A DNA stretch of 21,098 nt from JBGTLW01 sp041743835 (GCA_041743835.1 JBGTLW010000220.1:1-21098); one strand, 5' to 3'; numbered from the stretch's first letter, positions 5,707-15,278 are shown. Notes: a model not told the origin generated them from the letters alone. Numbers and translations are program-made.

Positions 5707-6987
5707 ATGACAACGATTGGCTATCTCGTCCCCGAGTTCCCCGGCCAGACGCACGCGTTCTTTTGGCGCGAGATCGGCCAGCTCAAGAAGCGCGGCTACG
5801 ATTTGGTGCTGTTAAGTACCAAGTCCCCTGCCAAAACCATTCAGCCCCACACTTGGGGCGTGGAGGCCCAGTCCCGCACCTGGTACCTCCATCCGATTGG
5901 ACTCTCAGGTCTTGGCCTCGTCGCCCGGGGGCTGCTCGCCGCTGGCCCCGTGGGTCTGATCCGGGCCCTCCGCCTCGCTCAAGGCGAGCCCGGCGGCGGC
6001 CTCAAGCGAAAGCTCCGCAACCACGCCATGATCCTCCACGCACTCGAACTCACCGGCCTCTGCCGACACCGCGGCATCCGACACATCCATGTGCATTCCT
6101 GTGCAGAGGCCGCTTTCATCGCCGCGCTGACGCGACGCCTTGGCGGGCCTTCGTACAGCATCACGCTGCACGGCCCTCTCAGAGACTATGGCCCCCAGCA
6201 ACGCCTCAAGTGGCGGCACGCCGACTTCGCCATCGTCATCACCAAACAGCTTGAAAAGCAGGTCAAGGACGCCATCGGGGACGACCTCCCCGACCACCTG
6301 AGCATCGCACCTATGGGCGTCGACCTCGCACAGTTCGAACGCCAGTCGCCCTACCAGCCGTGGACCGGCCAACGTCCCGCGGTGCTGTTTAGTTGCGCTC
6401 GGTTGAATTACATCAAGGGCTTCGGCGAACTGATCGAAGCGATCAAGCGGCTGGCTGACCGTGGGTTGGACGTCACGCTACGGATCGCCGGCCAGGACGA
6501 GCAAGGCGGCAGCGGTTACGCTCGGACACTTCAAACGAAGATCGACGAGCTGGGCCTTTCCGACCGCATCATCCTGCTTGGCAGCCAGCCCGCGGAGATG
6601 GTCCGCGAGGAGTTGCAGAAGGCAGACGCTTTCGTGCTCGCCAGCCACGCCGAGCCGCTGGGGGTGGCGATCATGGAGTCTATGGCGATGGGTGTGCCGA
6701 CGATCACAACCAATGCCGGTGGTGTGCCCGAGTTGGTGGATCACACGGTGGACGGGTACCTCGTCGCTCCACGGGAAGTTGAGGCTTTGGCCGACGGCAT
6801 TGAGACGGTGCTGAGGGACCCCGCGCTGGCGACGCGGCTGGCGTCCGCCGGCCGCGCCAAGATCGCGCGGTCCTTCCACTCCGGCGTCAGCGCCGAAGTG
6901 ATCGCCCGCGGCCTGGACCGTGTGCTGGGCGAATCACGAAACAAGCCGGAGTCGATCGGTGCCGCAAGCCTGGGGCGGGACGTATGA
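5707..6987 (+). CDS. GT4 family glycosyltransferase (EpsL/WcaL-like)
   Basis: This encodes 426 residues with the GT-B fold of GT4 enzymes. The N-terminal half opens with the strand IGYLVPEFPGQTHAFFWREI, typical of exopolysaccharide transferases of the colanic-acid WcaL/EpsL kind. The C-terminal half has the donor-binding segment CARLNYIKGF and the E-x7-E motif EPLGVAIME (Glu316, Glu324). It should transfer a sugar from a nucleotide donor to the lipid-linked repeat unit at the cytoplasmic face; donor and acceptor are unknown. ATG 5707 is chosen because homology starts at once. An in-frame ATG at 5602 lies inside the terminator hairpin. GTG 5689 is possible, and neither it nor ATG 5707 has a clear ribosome binding site. 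The gene ends in an ATGA overlap with the next. Confidence 0.9.
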   Translation: MTTIGYLVPEFPGQTHAFFWREIGQLKKRGYDLVLLSTKSPAKTIQPHTWGVEAQSRTWYLHPIGLSGLGLVARGLLAAGPVGLIRALRLAQGEPGGGLKRKLRNHAMILHALELTGLCRHRGIRHIHVHSCAEAAFIAALTRRLGGPSYSITLHGPLRDYGPQQRLKWRHADFAIVITKQLEKQVKDAIGDDLPDHLSIAPMGVDLAQFERQSPYQPWTGQRPAVLFSCARLNYIKGFGELIEAIKRLADRGLDVTLRIAGQDEQGGSGYARTLQTKIDELGLSDRIILLGSQPAEMVREELQKADAFVLASHAEPLGVAIMESMAMGVPTITTNAGGVPELVDHTVDGYLVAPREVEALADGIETVLRDPALATRLASAGRAKIARSFHSGVSAEVIARGLDRVLGESRNKPESIGAASLGRDV

Positions 6988-8327
6988 AACGTTTTCGTGT
7001 CCTGCTCCTGGCGGAGATGGCAAACCCACGGATGGTCAGTGTGCCGCTGGTGGGCTGGTCGCATTGCCGTGCCATTGCCCGGCGTGTGGATGCGCACATG
7101 GTGACACAGGTGCGTAACCGTCAGGCCATCCTCGATGCGGGCCTAGTCGAGGGCAAGGATTTTACAGCCATCGATTCGGAGCGATTTGCCCGGCCCATGA
7201 TGAAACTCGCGGGCAAGCTGCGCGGCGGCAGCGGCAAAGGATGGACGACGGTCATGGCCTTGACCGCATTGGCGTACCCGTATTTCGAGCGGCTGGCGTG
7301 GAAGCAGTTCGGACCACGGATCGTGGCGGGCGAGTTTGACCTGGTGCATCGCGTGACACCCCTGAGCCCGACGCTGCCGAGTTATTTTGCGAAGCGTTGC
7401 GCGAAAGCGGGTGTGCCGTTTATTTTAGGGCCGCTCAACGGCGGTGTGCCCTGGCCGCGGCAGTTCGACAGCGCCCGCCGTCGGGAGCGGGAATGGCTCT
7501 CGTACTTCCGTGGCGTGTACCGCTTCATGCCCGGCTACACCACGACACGAAGGCACGCCAGCGCGCTGCTGATCGGGTCAGCCGACACGCTCGCGCAGAT
7601 GCCGAAGCGGTATCACGACAAGTGCGTGTACATCCCCGAGAATGCCATCGAGCCCGAGCGGTTCCCCGCGGTGGAGCGCCGGGCAACCGCTCCCCCGCTC
7701 CGTGTGGTGTTCATCGGTCGGCTGGTCCCGTACAAGGGCCTGGACATGTTGATCGAAGCGGTGGCCCCGCTGATGCGCGAGGGGAAGCTAAAGATCGATG
7801 TCATCGGCGATGGCCCCGAGCGTCAGCCCATCGAGCAACTGATCGAGCGGGAGCGTGTGGGTCAGGCTGTGGCGTTTGCGGGCTGGCTTGCGCATGATGC
7901 GATTGCGAGGCGTGTCGCGGAAGCGCACGTGCTGGGGTTTCCAAGCATCCGCGAGTTTGGTGGGGGGGTTGTACTTGAAGCGATGGCTTTGGGCGTGGTG
8001 CCGGTGATTGTGGACTACGGCGGACCCGCCGAGCTGGTGACCCCGGACACCGGATTTGCTGTACCCATGGGCACGCGTAAACAGATCGTCGAGCGGCTTA
8101 GCAGGACATTCTCTGAGATATGCGATGCCCCGCAGCGTTTGCCCGCGATGTCCGCGGCAGCGATGGACAGGGTCAGTCAGTTGTTTACATGGGACGCCAA
8201 AGCGGGGCAGACGCTGGAGGTTTACCGCTGGGTGCTGGGGCAGCGGAGTGATAAGCCGGACTTTGGTCGCCCGTTGCAGCGTGTCGGAGCTGATGCTCTG
8301 TCGCTCAGGGTGGGGGGTAACGGATGA
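6984..8327 (+). CDS. GT4 family glycosyltransferase
   Basis: This encodes 447 residues. The N-terminal Rossmann-like half starts MKRFRVLLLAE and includes GPLNGGVPWP, a glycine-rich acceptor-side loop seen in many GT4 proteins. The donor half contains VVFIGRLVPYKGLDMLIEA, VIGDGPER and the E-x7-E motif EFGGGVVLE (Glu324, Glu332). The last 30 or so residues are a poorly conserved tail. It overlaps the upstream GT4 and the downstream flippase gene by 4 bases each, which indicates translational coupling in one operon. Its role is to add one residue of the repeat unit; sugar specificity cannot be read from sequence. Confidence 0.9.
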   Translation: MKRFRVLLLAEMANPRMVSVPLVGWSHCRAIARRVDAHMVTQVRNRQAILDAGLVEGKDFTAIDSERFARPMMKLAGKLRGGSGKGWTTVMALTALAYPYFERLAWKQFGPRIVAGEFDLVHRVTPLSPTLPSYFAKRCAKAGVPFILGPLNGGVPWPRQFDSARRREREWLSYFRGVYRFMPGYTTTRRHASALLIGSADTLAQMPKRYHDKCVYIPENAIEPERFPAVERRATAPPLRVVFIGRLVPYKGLDMLIEAVAPLMREGKLKIDVIGDGPERQPIEQLIERERVGQAVAFAGWLAHDAIARRVAEAHVLGFPSIREFGGGVVLEAMALGVVPVIVDYGGPAELVTPDTGFAVPMGTRKQIVERLSRTFSEICDAPQRLPAMSAAAMDRVSQLFTWDAKAGQTLEVYRWVLGQRSDKPDFGRPLQRVGADALSLRVGGNG

Positions 8328-9835
8328 CACGAGCCTCCACACCACCAGTTGCCGGGGTTGCCGCCATCGGTGAGCCGCCGCCGCCCGTGCCAACGCCCGG
8401 CCCGGATGCCAACACCTCGCTGCGGCGTCGCGCGATTGGTGGCGGCGCATGGGTCATCGCTGGCTTTGGCACCGGTCAGGTGGTTCGGCTGGTGACGAAC
8501 ATCCTTCTGGCCCACATGCTGACGCCGGAGGCATTCGGGCTGATGGGCCTTGTCGTCATTGTCATCCATGGCTTGGAGATGTTCTCTGACCTGGGCAACG
8601 GCTCTGCGGTCATCCAGAACAAGCGCGGCGACGACGAGCGGTTCCTCCAAACCGCATGGACACTGCAGATCATCCGGGGTGCGTGCGTGGCGTTGATAGC
8701 GGCGGCGATCGCCTGGCCATACGCGTGGTTCTACGGCCAACCGCCGTTGTTCCTCTTCGTGATCCTGGCTGCGGCATCGCCGTTGTTTAACGGTTTCATG
8801 TCTACTGCCAGGCTGCAGTACCAACGCCACTTGCGTATCAAGGCGCTGACCATGCTCGACTTCGGCGTGCAGGTCGCAAGTGCCGTGGTTACCTTGGCGC
8901 TGGCGTGGCACTTCCGCAACGTATGGGCGCTGGTGATCGGTTGGGTCGTCGCCAGCGCGATGAGCGTGCTCGCCAGCCACCTCCTCTTGCAGGGTGGGCG
9001 TCATCGTCTGTTGTGGGACCGAGAAGCTGCCTCCGAGATTTTCCGCTTCGGGCGGTGGATCCTGGCGGCTACGGCCTTGGGGTATCTTGCGGCCCACGTC
9101 GACAAGCTGATGCTCGGCAAACTCGTGGACCCGCGGACACTGGGCCTGTTTTGGATGGCCAGCAACCTCGCCATGCTGCCCTCGCAGGTGTCCAGCCGGG
9201 TGATGGGCGCCGTGCTCTACCCCACGCTCGCCGAGGCTGCGCGTCGGGACCGGAGCCAGTTCGAGCAGCGTGCCAAGACCGCCCGCCGCACGATGATTGC
9301 CCTGTCTGCGGTGCCCATCGTGTTCGCGCTGTTTGGTGGGCCTCTGCTGATGCTCTCGTTTTACCCGGTTAATTACTGGGACAGCATCTGGATGCTCCCG
9401 GGGCTGGTGATCGCCAGGACGTTCTCGTGCCTGGGCGGCAGCTCGAACTCGATCCTCCTCGCACTGGGCAACAGCCGGGCAACATTCATTCAGAATCTCA
9501 TCAAGTTCACCGCGACACTCGTGCTGATGGTGGTCGGCGGGTACTACGCGGGTATCCCGGGCATCATCGTGGGCATTGTGCTCGGCGAGTTCGCAGGCAT
9601 CCTCGCGCTGTCGGTGCTGCTGGAGCGCGAGGGCATCAAGGTCATCTGGCAGGACATGTCCGTGGCGATTGGCGCGGTCGGACTATCCGTGATGATCAGC
9701 CTGGTGTTGGGTGGCGGCCACGAGCGCCTGATGCTTTTGACGTTTGAACCCTTGGCCCTCGCGCTGGTCGGGGGTGTCGCCATGCTGGCGTTGCTGTGGG
9801 CCGCGAAGGTCGGCCGATCAATCCTGCGTAAATAG
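8324..9835 (+). CDS. Wzx-type polysaccharide flippase (MOP superfamily)
   Basis: This encodes 503 residues. A Pro/Gly-rich cytoplasmic N-terminus of about 35 residues leads to RRRAIGGGAWVIAGFGTGQ, the usual first helix of WzxC/PST-type flippases. The motif around TPEAFGLMGLVVIV and SDLGNGSAVIQ is characteristic of the family. Repeated hydrophobic segments fit roughly 12 membrane helices up to the C-terminus. Such proteins move undecaprenyl-linked repeat units from the cytoplasmic to the outer face of the inner membrane. The gene starts in an ATGA overlap with the preceding GT4 and is followed after 26 bases by the Wzy-like gene, the expected functional partner. Confidence 0.92.
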   Translation: MTRASTPPVAGVAAIGEPPPPVPTPGPDANTSLRRRAIGGGAWVIAGFGTGQVVRLVTNILLAHMLTPEAFGLMGLVVIVIHGLEMFSDLGNGSAVIQNKRGDDERFLQTAWTLQIIRGACVALIAAAIAWPYAWFYGQPPLFLFVILAAASPLFNGFMSTARLQYQRHLRIKALTMLDFGVQVASAVVTLALAWHFRNVWALVIGWVVASAMSVLASHLLLQGGRHRLLWDREAASEIFRFGRWILAATALGYLAAHVDKLMLGKLVDPRTLGLFWMASNLAMLPSQVSSRVMGAVLYPTLAEAARRDRSQFEQRAKTARRTMIALSAVPIVFALFGGPLLMLSFYPVNYWDSIWMLPGLVIARTFSCLGGSSNSILLALGNSRATFIQNLIKFTATLVLMVVGGYYAGIPGIIVGIVLGEFAGILALSVLLEREGIKVIWQDMSVAIGAVGLSVMISLVLGGGHERLMLLTFEPLALALVGGVAMLALLWAAKVGRSILRK

Positions 9836-9861
9836 CACCACAATCCGACGCGATCATCGCC

Positions 9862-11262
9862 ATGCTCCCTATCCTCCCTGTCTATTACGCCTACGCGGTC
9901 CTGGTCTTGGTGCTCTTTGGCACAATCAAGCCACGCACCGCACTACTGATCGCATTCATCGGCGGCTGGCTCTTCTTGCCGATGGCCCGGTTTGCCCCCG
10001 GCCTAATCCCCGACACCGGGAAAGAGGGCGTGGTGTCGTTCAGCATCCTGCTGAGCGTGCTGATCTTCGATACCAGCCGGCTATACCTCTTCCGACCGCG
10101 GTGGTTTGACCTGCCCGTTTTCATCTACGCGGTGGTCGCGCCGTTGTCTTCATCAATCGACAACGGCCTTGGCCTGTACGACGGCTTTTCGGAGGTCTAT
10201 CGCGACACGGCGATGTGGCTGATCCCGTATCTGATGGGCCGGATCTACTTCCAGACCCCCGACGACCTGCGTGCGCTGACGCTTGCGGTATTTACAGGTG
10301 CTTTGATCTATGTGCCTCTGTGCCTTATCGAGATGAAGCTGGCGCCGATCCTGCACTCCACGGTGTATGGCTTTACACAGCACTCGATGGTGCAATCCCT
10401 GCGATATGGCGGGTGGCGACCAATGGTCTTCATGCAGCACGGCCTGATGCTCGCGGCGTGGATGGCGCTCGGTGTCATCGCGGGTTACGCGCTGTGGCGA
10501 GAGGGCACGCTCCGCCGACATATGGGGGTGCCAGCCCTTGCTTTGCTCCTGGTCCTGTTCGTGGTTGCTGTGATGAGCCGATCAGCAAACGCGTGGTTTA
10601 TGCTGGTGGTCGGCTTTTTGGCGGTCTGGATGATGCGGACCTACTCGACAAGGGCCGTGCTGATCTGCCTGGTCCTGTTGCCGCCCGCATATGTGACGAT
10701 CCGCACGCTGGGTCTGTGGTCGGGTCAGGGTTTCGTTGAAATGTTGCGCTCAATCAACGCGGATCGTGCTGCTTCAATGCAGTTCCGTTTTACCATTGAA
10801 GATGCTGTTATTGCGCGCAGTCTTGAGAAGCCCTTCTTCGGCTGGGGTGGCTGGGGCGACTGGATCCCCGATGCCACAGCAGAAGGCGAAGAGGCGAAGG
10901 CGTTCGACGGCATGTGGGTCATCATCTTGGGCAAGCGCGGTTTGCTCGGCATGACCAGCCTTTTGGCGATGTTGCTCTTGCCCGCGGTACTCGTACTGCT
11001 TCGGCCCAAGCCGAATTGGCATGTGAAAGGGCACCTGCCGTTGTTCGCCCTGGCAACCATCACCACGCTCTACATGGTGGACAGCCTGCCCAACGCAATG
11101 GCCAACCCCATCTACATGGTATGCGCCGGCGCGGTGTCCACACTGGCGACCGTTACTTGGCCCTTGCCACGCCCGATGACTCGTCCCACGCACCCACAAG
11201 TGGCCGGGTCGCTTTCTCGGGAACGCCCCGTCCTCGCTTCTGGGCCCGGAGGCAACGTATGA
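9862..11262 (+). CDS. Wzy-type O-antigen polymerase/ligase family membrane protein
   Basis: This encodes 466 residues, mostly hydrophobic, with about ten or more predicted membrane segments. A large extracytoplasmic loop ends in the region RFTIEDAVIARSLEKPFFG and GWGGWGDW (from about residue 327), followed by DGMWVIILGKRGLLGM. This arrangement is typical of O-antigen ligase (Wzy_C-like) family proteins in exopolysaccharide loci. Next to a Wzx-type flippase it most likely polymerises the repeat unit in the periplasm. A ligase role cannot be excluded, because the two activities share a fold. No clear ribosome binding site precedes ATG 9862. The end overlaps the next GT4 gene by ATGA. Confidence 0.85.
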   Translation: MLPILPVYYAYAVLVLVLFGTIKPRTALLIAFIGGWLFLPMARFAPGLIPDTGKEGVVSFSILLSVLIFDTSRLYLFRPRWFDLPVFIYAVVAPLSSSIDNGLGLYDGFSEVYRDTAMWLIPYLMGRIYFQTPDDLRALTLAVFTGALIYVPLCLIEMKLAPILHSTVYGFTQHSMVQSLRYGGWRPMVFMQHGLMLAAWMALGVIAGYALWREGTLRRHMGVPALALLLVLFVVAVMSRSANAWFMLVVGFLAVWMMRTYSTRAVLICLVLLPPAYVTIRTLGLWSGQGFVEMLRSINADRAASMQFRFTIEDAVIARSLEKPFFGWGGWGDWIPDATAEGEEAKAFDGMWVIILGKRGLLGMTSLLAMLLLPAVLVLLRPKPNWHVKGHLPLFALATITTLYMVDSLPNAMANPIYMVCAGAVSTLATVTWPLPRPMTRPTHPQVAGSLSRERPVLASGPGGNV

Positions 11263-12518
11263 ATATCCGAAGCACGACCCACCCGTCCAAGCTCCGCGTC
11301 CTCTATGCTGCGGGCCCCGGCGACGTGATCGGCACTTACCGCCAGTGGGCCGCGGGTGTTGAGGACACGACGCAGGTAGCCCGCACCTACTCCGGACAGT
11401 TCTATGAGCTATGTGAAGACCTCGACGCTTTCGGCGTCGTCGTCGCCACTCACCCTGAAGCCAAGACCTTCGCCGAGGGTCGCTTCATCATTGAGCACCG
11501 CCCACTGCGGTTCAAGAACGCAGGGGGCCTGACCTATCACTTGGGCCAACTGCTCTACGGCCTCGGACTGATACGCACGGCCGTGCGCCATCGCTGTCAC
11601 GCCACGGTCGTAAGTACTGGGACACACTGGTTCGTGCTCCGCTTGTTGCCGTTGCTTGGTATCCGTGTGATCCCGACGCTGCACTGCGTACTCTGGCCGA
11701 AGCACGCACGCATTTCGCGGATCCAACGGCTGACGCTCCGCTTGGGTGCAGGTCTCTTCAGCCGCTCTGCCGACCGCATTCTTAGTGCGTCGCACGACAT
11801 CACCGCGCAGGTGCAGGAGTTGACCGGTGGCCGGCATCGTCCCGTGATCCACTTTCTGCCGACCTACCTGCCTCAGATGTTCGACCCCATCGCACCCCCG
11901 CAGCCGCGACAGCCTGGGCAGGTGATGTCGGTACTTTACGCAGGTCGAATTGAAGAAGATAAAGGTGTGTTCGACCTGCTTGAGTGCGCCCGCCGGCTCA
12001 AAGACGAGATGCCCGGCCAACTGCGCTTCGACGTCTGTGGTACCGGCTCGGCGATCGAACGGCTTCAGCAAAAGCGTGATGAGCTTGGCCTGACCGACAT
12101 TTTTATCCTCCACGGCCACTGTGACCGCAAACAGATGGAGCAACGCTTCAGCGCCGCGCACGTCGTGGTGGTCCCAACTACCTCTGACTTCGTCGAGGGT
12201 TTTAATCAGGTCGTGGTCGAAGCGATCCTGGCTGGCCGCCCCTGCATCACATCGTTGGTCTGTCCCTCCCTACGATATGTCAAGGATGCGATAGTCGAGG
12301 TACCGCCAGATGATGTTGACGCCTATACCGATGCGATCCACCGCATGGCGTCGGACAATGAACTGTACCTTTCGCGACAGCATGCGACTACACAGTACCA
12401 GTCCCAATTCTACGACCCACAGACCGGTTGGGGGTACGCCCTGCGTACCGCGTTGATGCAGAACCCCCCGGCCGCAGATCATTTGGACAACGGACCCGTC
12501 AGCACGCATAACGCTTGA
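11259..12518 (+). CDS. GT4 family glycosyltransferase
   Basis: This encodes 419 residues. The N-terminal half (LRVLYAAGPGDVIGTYRQW) is an acceptor-binding Rossmann domain. The C-terminal half holds VLYAGRIEEDKGVFDLLE, FDVCGTG and the E-x7-E motif EGFNQVVVE (Glu313, Glu321). Start ATG 11259 is firmly supported: GGAGG at 11248-11252 is 6 bases upstream, and the start overlaps the polymerase stop as ATGA. The frame stays open upstream to 10914, but that part only shadows the polymerase gene. It is one of four GT4 enzymes in the locus; its sugar is unknown. Confidence 0.88.
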   Translation: MNIRSTTHPSKLRVLYAAGPGDVIGTYRQWAAGVEDTTQVARTYSGQFYELCEDLDAFGVVVATHPEAKTFAEGRFIIEHRPLRFKNAGGLTYHLGQLLYGLGLIRTAVRHRCHATVVSTGTHWFVLRLLPLLGIRVIPTLHCVLWPKHARISRIQRLTLRLGAGLFSRSADRILSASHDITAQVQELTGGRHRPVIHFLPTYLPQMFDPIAPPQPRQPGQVMSVLYAGRIEEDKGVFDLLECARRLKDEMPGQLRFDVCGTGSAIERLQQKRDELGLTDIFILHGHCDRKQMEQRFSAAHVVVVPTTSDFVEGFNQVVVEAILAGRPCITSLVCPSLRYVKDAIVEVPPDDVDAYTDAIHRMASDNELYLSRQHATTQYQSQFYDPQTGWGYALRTALMQNPPAADHLDNGPVSTHNA

Positions 12519-13516
12519 CCTCAAGCCGTCCCGCCTACACCTTGCCTGATCACCCTAACATCCTGACTGTCATCGTTAACTATCGCACTGCGGGCATGGT
12601 TATTGACTGCCTCGCCTCGCTGGAGACCGAGGTGCAGTGCAATCCAGGTCTCCGAGTCGTGATCGCCGACAACGCCTCGGGTGACGACTCGGTTCAGCGA
12701 TTGGGCGATGCAATCGAGCGGCGCGGCTGGGATGCCTGGGCCACTCTGATGCCGCTGCCCGAAAATGGTGGTTTTGCATACGGCAATAATGCTGCGATTC
12801 GGCCAGCGCTGGCTGGCGACGACCCGCCTGTCTTCGTAATCCTGCTTAACCCCGACACGCTGGTCCACCCCGGAGCGGTGGGGCAACTGATCGACTTCTT
12901 CGACCGCCACCCCGACGTCGGCATCGCCGGCTCGAGGCTTGAGGACCCCGATGGCACCCCGCAACGGTCTGCCTTTCGCTTCCACACACTTCGTAGTGAG
13001 CTCAACGATGCACTCCGCTTCGGTCCTGTCAGCCGACTGCTCGACAAGCAGGTCGTTGCTCCGCCACCGCCTGTGAGCGAGCAGCCTACAGACTGGGTCG
13101 CCGGGGCCTGCATGATCGTCCGCCGTGACGTGTTCGACGCCATCGGCCTTCTGGACGAGGGCTACTTTATGTATTTCGAAGAGACCGATTTCTGCAAGCG
13201 CGCCGCCGACGCAGGGTTCCCGAGCTGGTACGCCCCCAAAGCGCGGGTCATCCACCTTGTCGGCCAAGCCTCAGGCGTCACCGATACCAAGCGTAAGCCG
13301 AAGCGTCGACCCCGATATTGGTTTGATTCCCGTCGACGGTACATGCTCAAGCAATATGGTTGGGCCAAGACCCTGCTGATCGATCTCACGTGGGCGATGG
13401 GCTATCCGCTCTACCGCCTGCGACACGCGGCCCAAGGCAGACGGCTGTCCGAGCCGCCGCACCTGTGGTCCGACTTCGTCCGCTACAACCTGCTTTGTCC
13501 CCGGAGCAAGCCGTGA
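12515..13516 (+). CDS. GT2 family glycosyltransferase (rhamnosyltransferase-like)
   Basis: This encodes 333 residues with a GT-A fold. Visible motifs are TVIVNYRTAG near the N-terminus, DNASGDD from Asp52, LLNPDT with Asp114 (the DxD-equivalent, metal and nucleotide binding), WVAGACMIVRRDVF, and YFMYFEETDFCKRA with Glu222-Asp225 (catalytic-base region). This set is typical of WbbL/RfbF-like GT2 enzymes, many of which transfer rhamnose, but the donor here is not proven. The start is TTG 12515, overlapping the upstream stop by 4 bases. No ATG lies early enough to keep the first strand, and no ribosome binding site is seen, so translation is probably coupled to the upstream gene. Confidence 0.87.
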   Translation: MTSSRPAYTLPDHPNILTVIVNYRTAGMVIDCLASLETEVQCNPGLRVVIADNASGDDSVQRLGDAIERRGWDAWATLMPLPENGGFAYGNNAAIRPALAGDDPPVFVILLNPDTLVHPGAVGQLIDFFDRHPDVGIAGSRLEDPDGTPQRSAFRFHTLRSELNDALRFGPVSRLLDKQVVAPPPPVSEQPTDWVAGACMIVRRDVFDAIGLLDEGYFMYFEETDFCKRAADAGFPSWYAPKARVIHLVGQASGVTDTKRKPKRRPRYWFDSRRRYMLKQYGWAKTLLIDLTWAMGYPLYRLRHAAQGRRLSEPPHLWSDFVRYNLLCPRSKP

Positions 13517-14163
13517 CTTTCCAAATCACACCTTCACAAACTGATGCCTCCGGCAGCGACGCGGCACGTCCCAAGGGATGTGGTGCAACCAACCAGAATC
13601 CCGACAACTTGAGCCTGCTCGCGCTGCTTCGCGAGGACAAGGCCAACCATTACAACAGTATTTGGGAGCAGGGCTTCTGGGCTCTGGCCGTGCATCGCTT
13701 CGGTAACTGGCGGATGGGCATCAAGCCTAAGGCGGTGCGTTTGCCTTTCTCGGTGGCGTACAAGTTCCTCAATAAGTGGGTCGAGTGGACCTGCGGAATT
13801 AGTTTGCCTTACACCATGCCGGTGGGACGTCGGGTCAGGCTCTGGCACCATGGCGGCATGATCCTGCACGCCGCTCGCATCGGCAATGATGTGCAAATCC
13901 GCCAGAACACCACGATCGGTGTTGCCAGGACCGATCACAACTTCGAATTGCCCGTGATCGAAGACCACGTTGATATTGGCGCCGGCGCGGTCATCATTGG
14001 TTCGATCACCGTCGGCCGGGGGGCCGTCATCGGCGCTAACGCGGTGGTCAACAAAGACGTACCCGCGTACAGCGTGGCGGTGGGTGTGCCGGCACGCGTG
14101 ATCAAGCAACTGACGCCGCCCAGCGAAGCGGCCACCACCGGAGCAAGGGGTTCGGCATCGTGA
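13513..14163 (+). CDS. Serine-acetyltransferase-like sugar O-acetyltransferase
   Basis: This encodes 216 residues. A polar N-terminus of about 30 residues is followed by a helical region (LREDKANHYNSIWEQGFWAL) and, from about residue 107, a left-handed beta-helix of hexapeptide repeats (ILHAARIGNDVQIRQNTTIG, then IGAGAVIIGSITVGRGAVIG). It ends in the typical VPARVIKQL. His112 and His113 lie where the catalytic His of CysE-type enzymes is found. In a polysaccharide locus such CysE homologues usually acetylate sugars rather than serine, using acetyl-CoA. The start is GTG 13513, which overlaps the GT2 stop (GTGA) and has GGAG six bases upstream; the open frame back to 13360 is spurious. Confidence 0.88.
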   Translation: MTFQITPSQTDASGSDAARPKGCGATNQNPDNLSLLALLREDKANHYNSIWEQGFWALAVHRFGNWRMGIKPKAVRLPFSVAYKFLNKWVEWTCGISLPYTMPVGRRVRLWHHGGMILHAARIGNDVQIRQNTTIGVARTDHNFELPVIEDHVDIGAGAVIIGSITVGRGAVIGANAVVNKDVPAYSVAVGVPARVIKQLTPPSEAATTGARGSAS

Positions 14164-15212
14164 ATGATGTAGGCATCGTGCTGATCGGGCGCAATGAGGG
14201 CCAGCGGCTGGTCCGCGCGCTGGATGCCGCGGCCCGCGAGGGTGCGCGAGTGGTGTACGTCGATTCGGGCTCCACCGATGGCAGCTTGGCCGCAGCTCAG
14301 CAGCGCGGAGCGCATGTGGTAGAGCTGGATACCTCGATCCCTTTCACCGCGGCCCGCGCGCGCAATGCCGGGCTTGAAGCGCTGCGGCTGCTGGAACCAA
14401 GCGCTCGCTACGTGCAGTTCATCGACGGAGACTGTGTGTTGGAGCCGGGGTGGGTCGGCGTTGCGAAGGCGGCGCTGGATGGGGAGGAGCGGCTGGCGGT
14501 CGTCTTTGGCCGACGACGCGAGGAGCGAGTGGAAGCGTCGGTGTATCACCGCCTGATCGACTTGGAGTGGGACCGACCCGCGGGGCTGGCGGAGTGGTGC
14601 GGCGGTGATGCGATGATGCGGCTCGAAGCGCTGCGCGAGGTGGGCGGGTACGACCCGACCGTCGCGGCTGGCGAGGAACCGGAACTGTGTATGCGGCTGC
14701 GGGCGGTGGGGTGGTGGGTGCGGTGTGTGGACCACCCGATGACCCGGCACGACGCAGCCATCCACCGCCTCGGCGCGTTCCTGCGTCGGGACATCCGCAC
14801 GGGGCGCGGGGCCCTGGACCTGGTCCTCAAACAGCCGCAGCGCGACAACCCCTTCATCCCGATTGTGAAACAGACGATGTTGTGGGGGTGGGGCTGGGCC
14901 GGCTGGATGGTCGCGATGGCGATCTTCGTGGTCGTGCTCACGCCCGTATGGGTTGGACTCGCGGGGCTTCTGCTCGGCGGGCTCGGCCAGGCGATGCGGA
15001 TGGCGAGGCAGGTCCGATATGGTTTAAGTCGTAAGTTGTCCGCGCGTGATGCGGGTGTGTTGGGGTTGCTCGTGGTCCCCGGCACGCTGGCGCAGATGTG
15101 GGGGCAGGTGCGTTACCTGATCGATCGCGCCACCGGCCAACGCACACGGCTTGTGGAGTACAAGCACACGCCGCCCGCCCCGGACACCTCCCCGGACACC
15201 GCCTCGGGTTAA
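14160..15212 (+). CDS. GT2 family glycosyltransferase with C-terminal membrane segments
   Basis: This encodes 350 residues. The N-terminal GT-A domain has VLIGRNEG, DSGSTDGS (nucleotide binding), FTAARARNAGL and QFIDGDC (DxD), then EWCGGDAMMRLEALREVGGYD and the GEEPELCMRLRAVGW acceptor-side motif. After about residue 240 come hydrophobic segments (WGWGWAGWMVAMAIFVVVL and following, plus VLGLLVVPGTLAQM), so the enzyme is probably membrane-attached. The start is GTG 14160, overlapping the acetyltransferase stop as GTGA. It resembles enzymes acting early in repeat-unit assembly, but donor and acceptor are unknown. Confidence 0.87.
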   Translation: MNDVGIVLIGRNEGQRLVRALDAAAREGARVVYVDSGSTDGSLAAAQQRGAHVVELDTSIPFTAARARNAGLEALRLLEPSARYVQFIDGDCVLEPGWVGVAKAALDGEERLAVVFGRRREERVEASVYHRLIDLEWDRPAGLAEWCGGDAMMRLEALREVGGYDPTVAAGEEPELCMRLRAVGWWVRCVDHPMTRHDAAIHRLGAFLRRDIRTGRGALDLVLKQPQRDNPFIPIVKQTMLWGWGWAGWMVAMAIFVVVLTPVWVGLAGLLLGGLGQAMRMARQVRYGLSRKLSARDAGVLGLLVVPGTLAQMWGQVRYLIDRATGQRTRLVEYKHTPPAPDTSPDTASG

Positions 15213-15278
15213 GCCCGCCACACCAGAATCCCGCAACGACCACCACGACTTGCCGACACCATGACGGAGAGCAAAGAC

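Noticed and set aside
8222..9097. 291-codon minus-strand frame opposite the flippase gene
   Set aside because: The translation is Arg/Gln/His-rich and domain-free; the plus strand encodes an obvious Wzx flippase.
12521..13267. 248-codon minus-strand frame opposite the GT2 gene
   Set aside because: It is a shadow frame; all GT2 motifs are on the plus strand.
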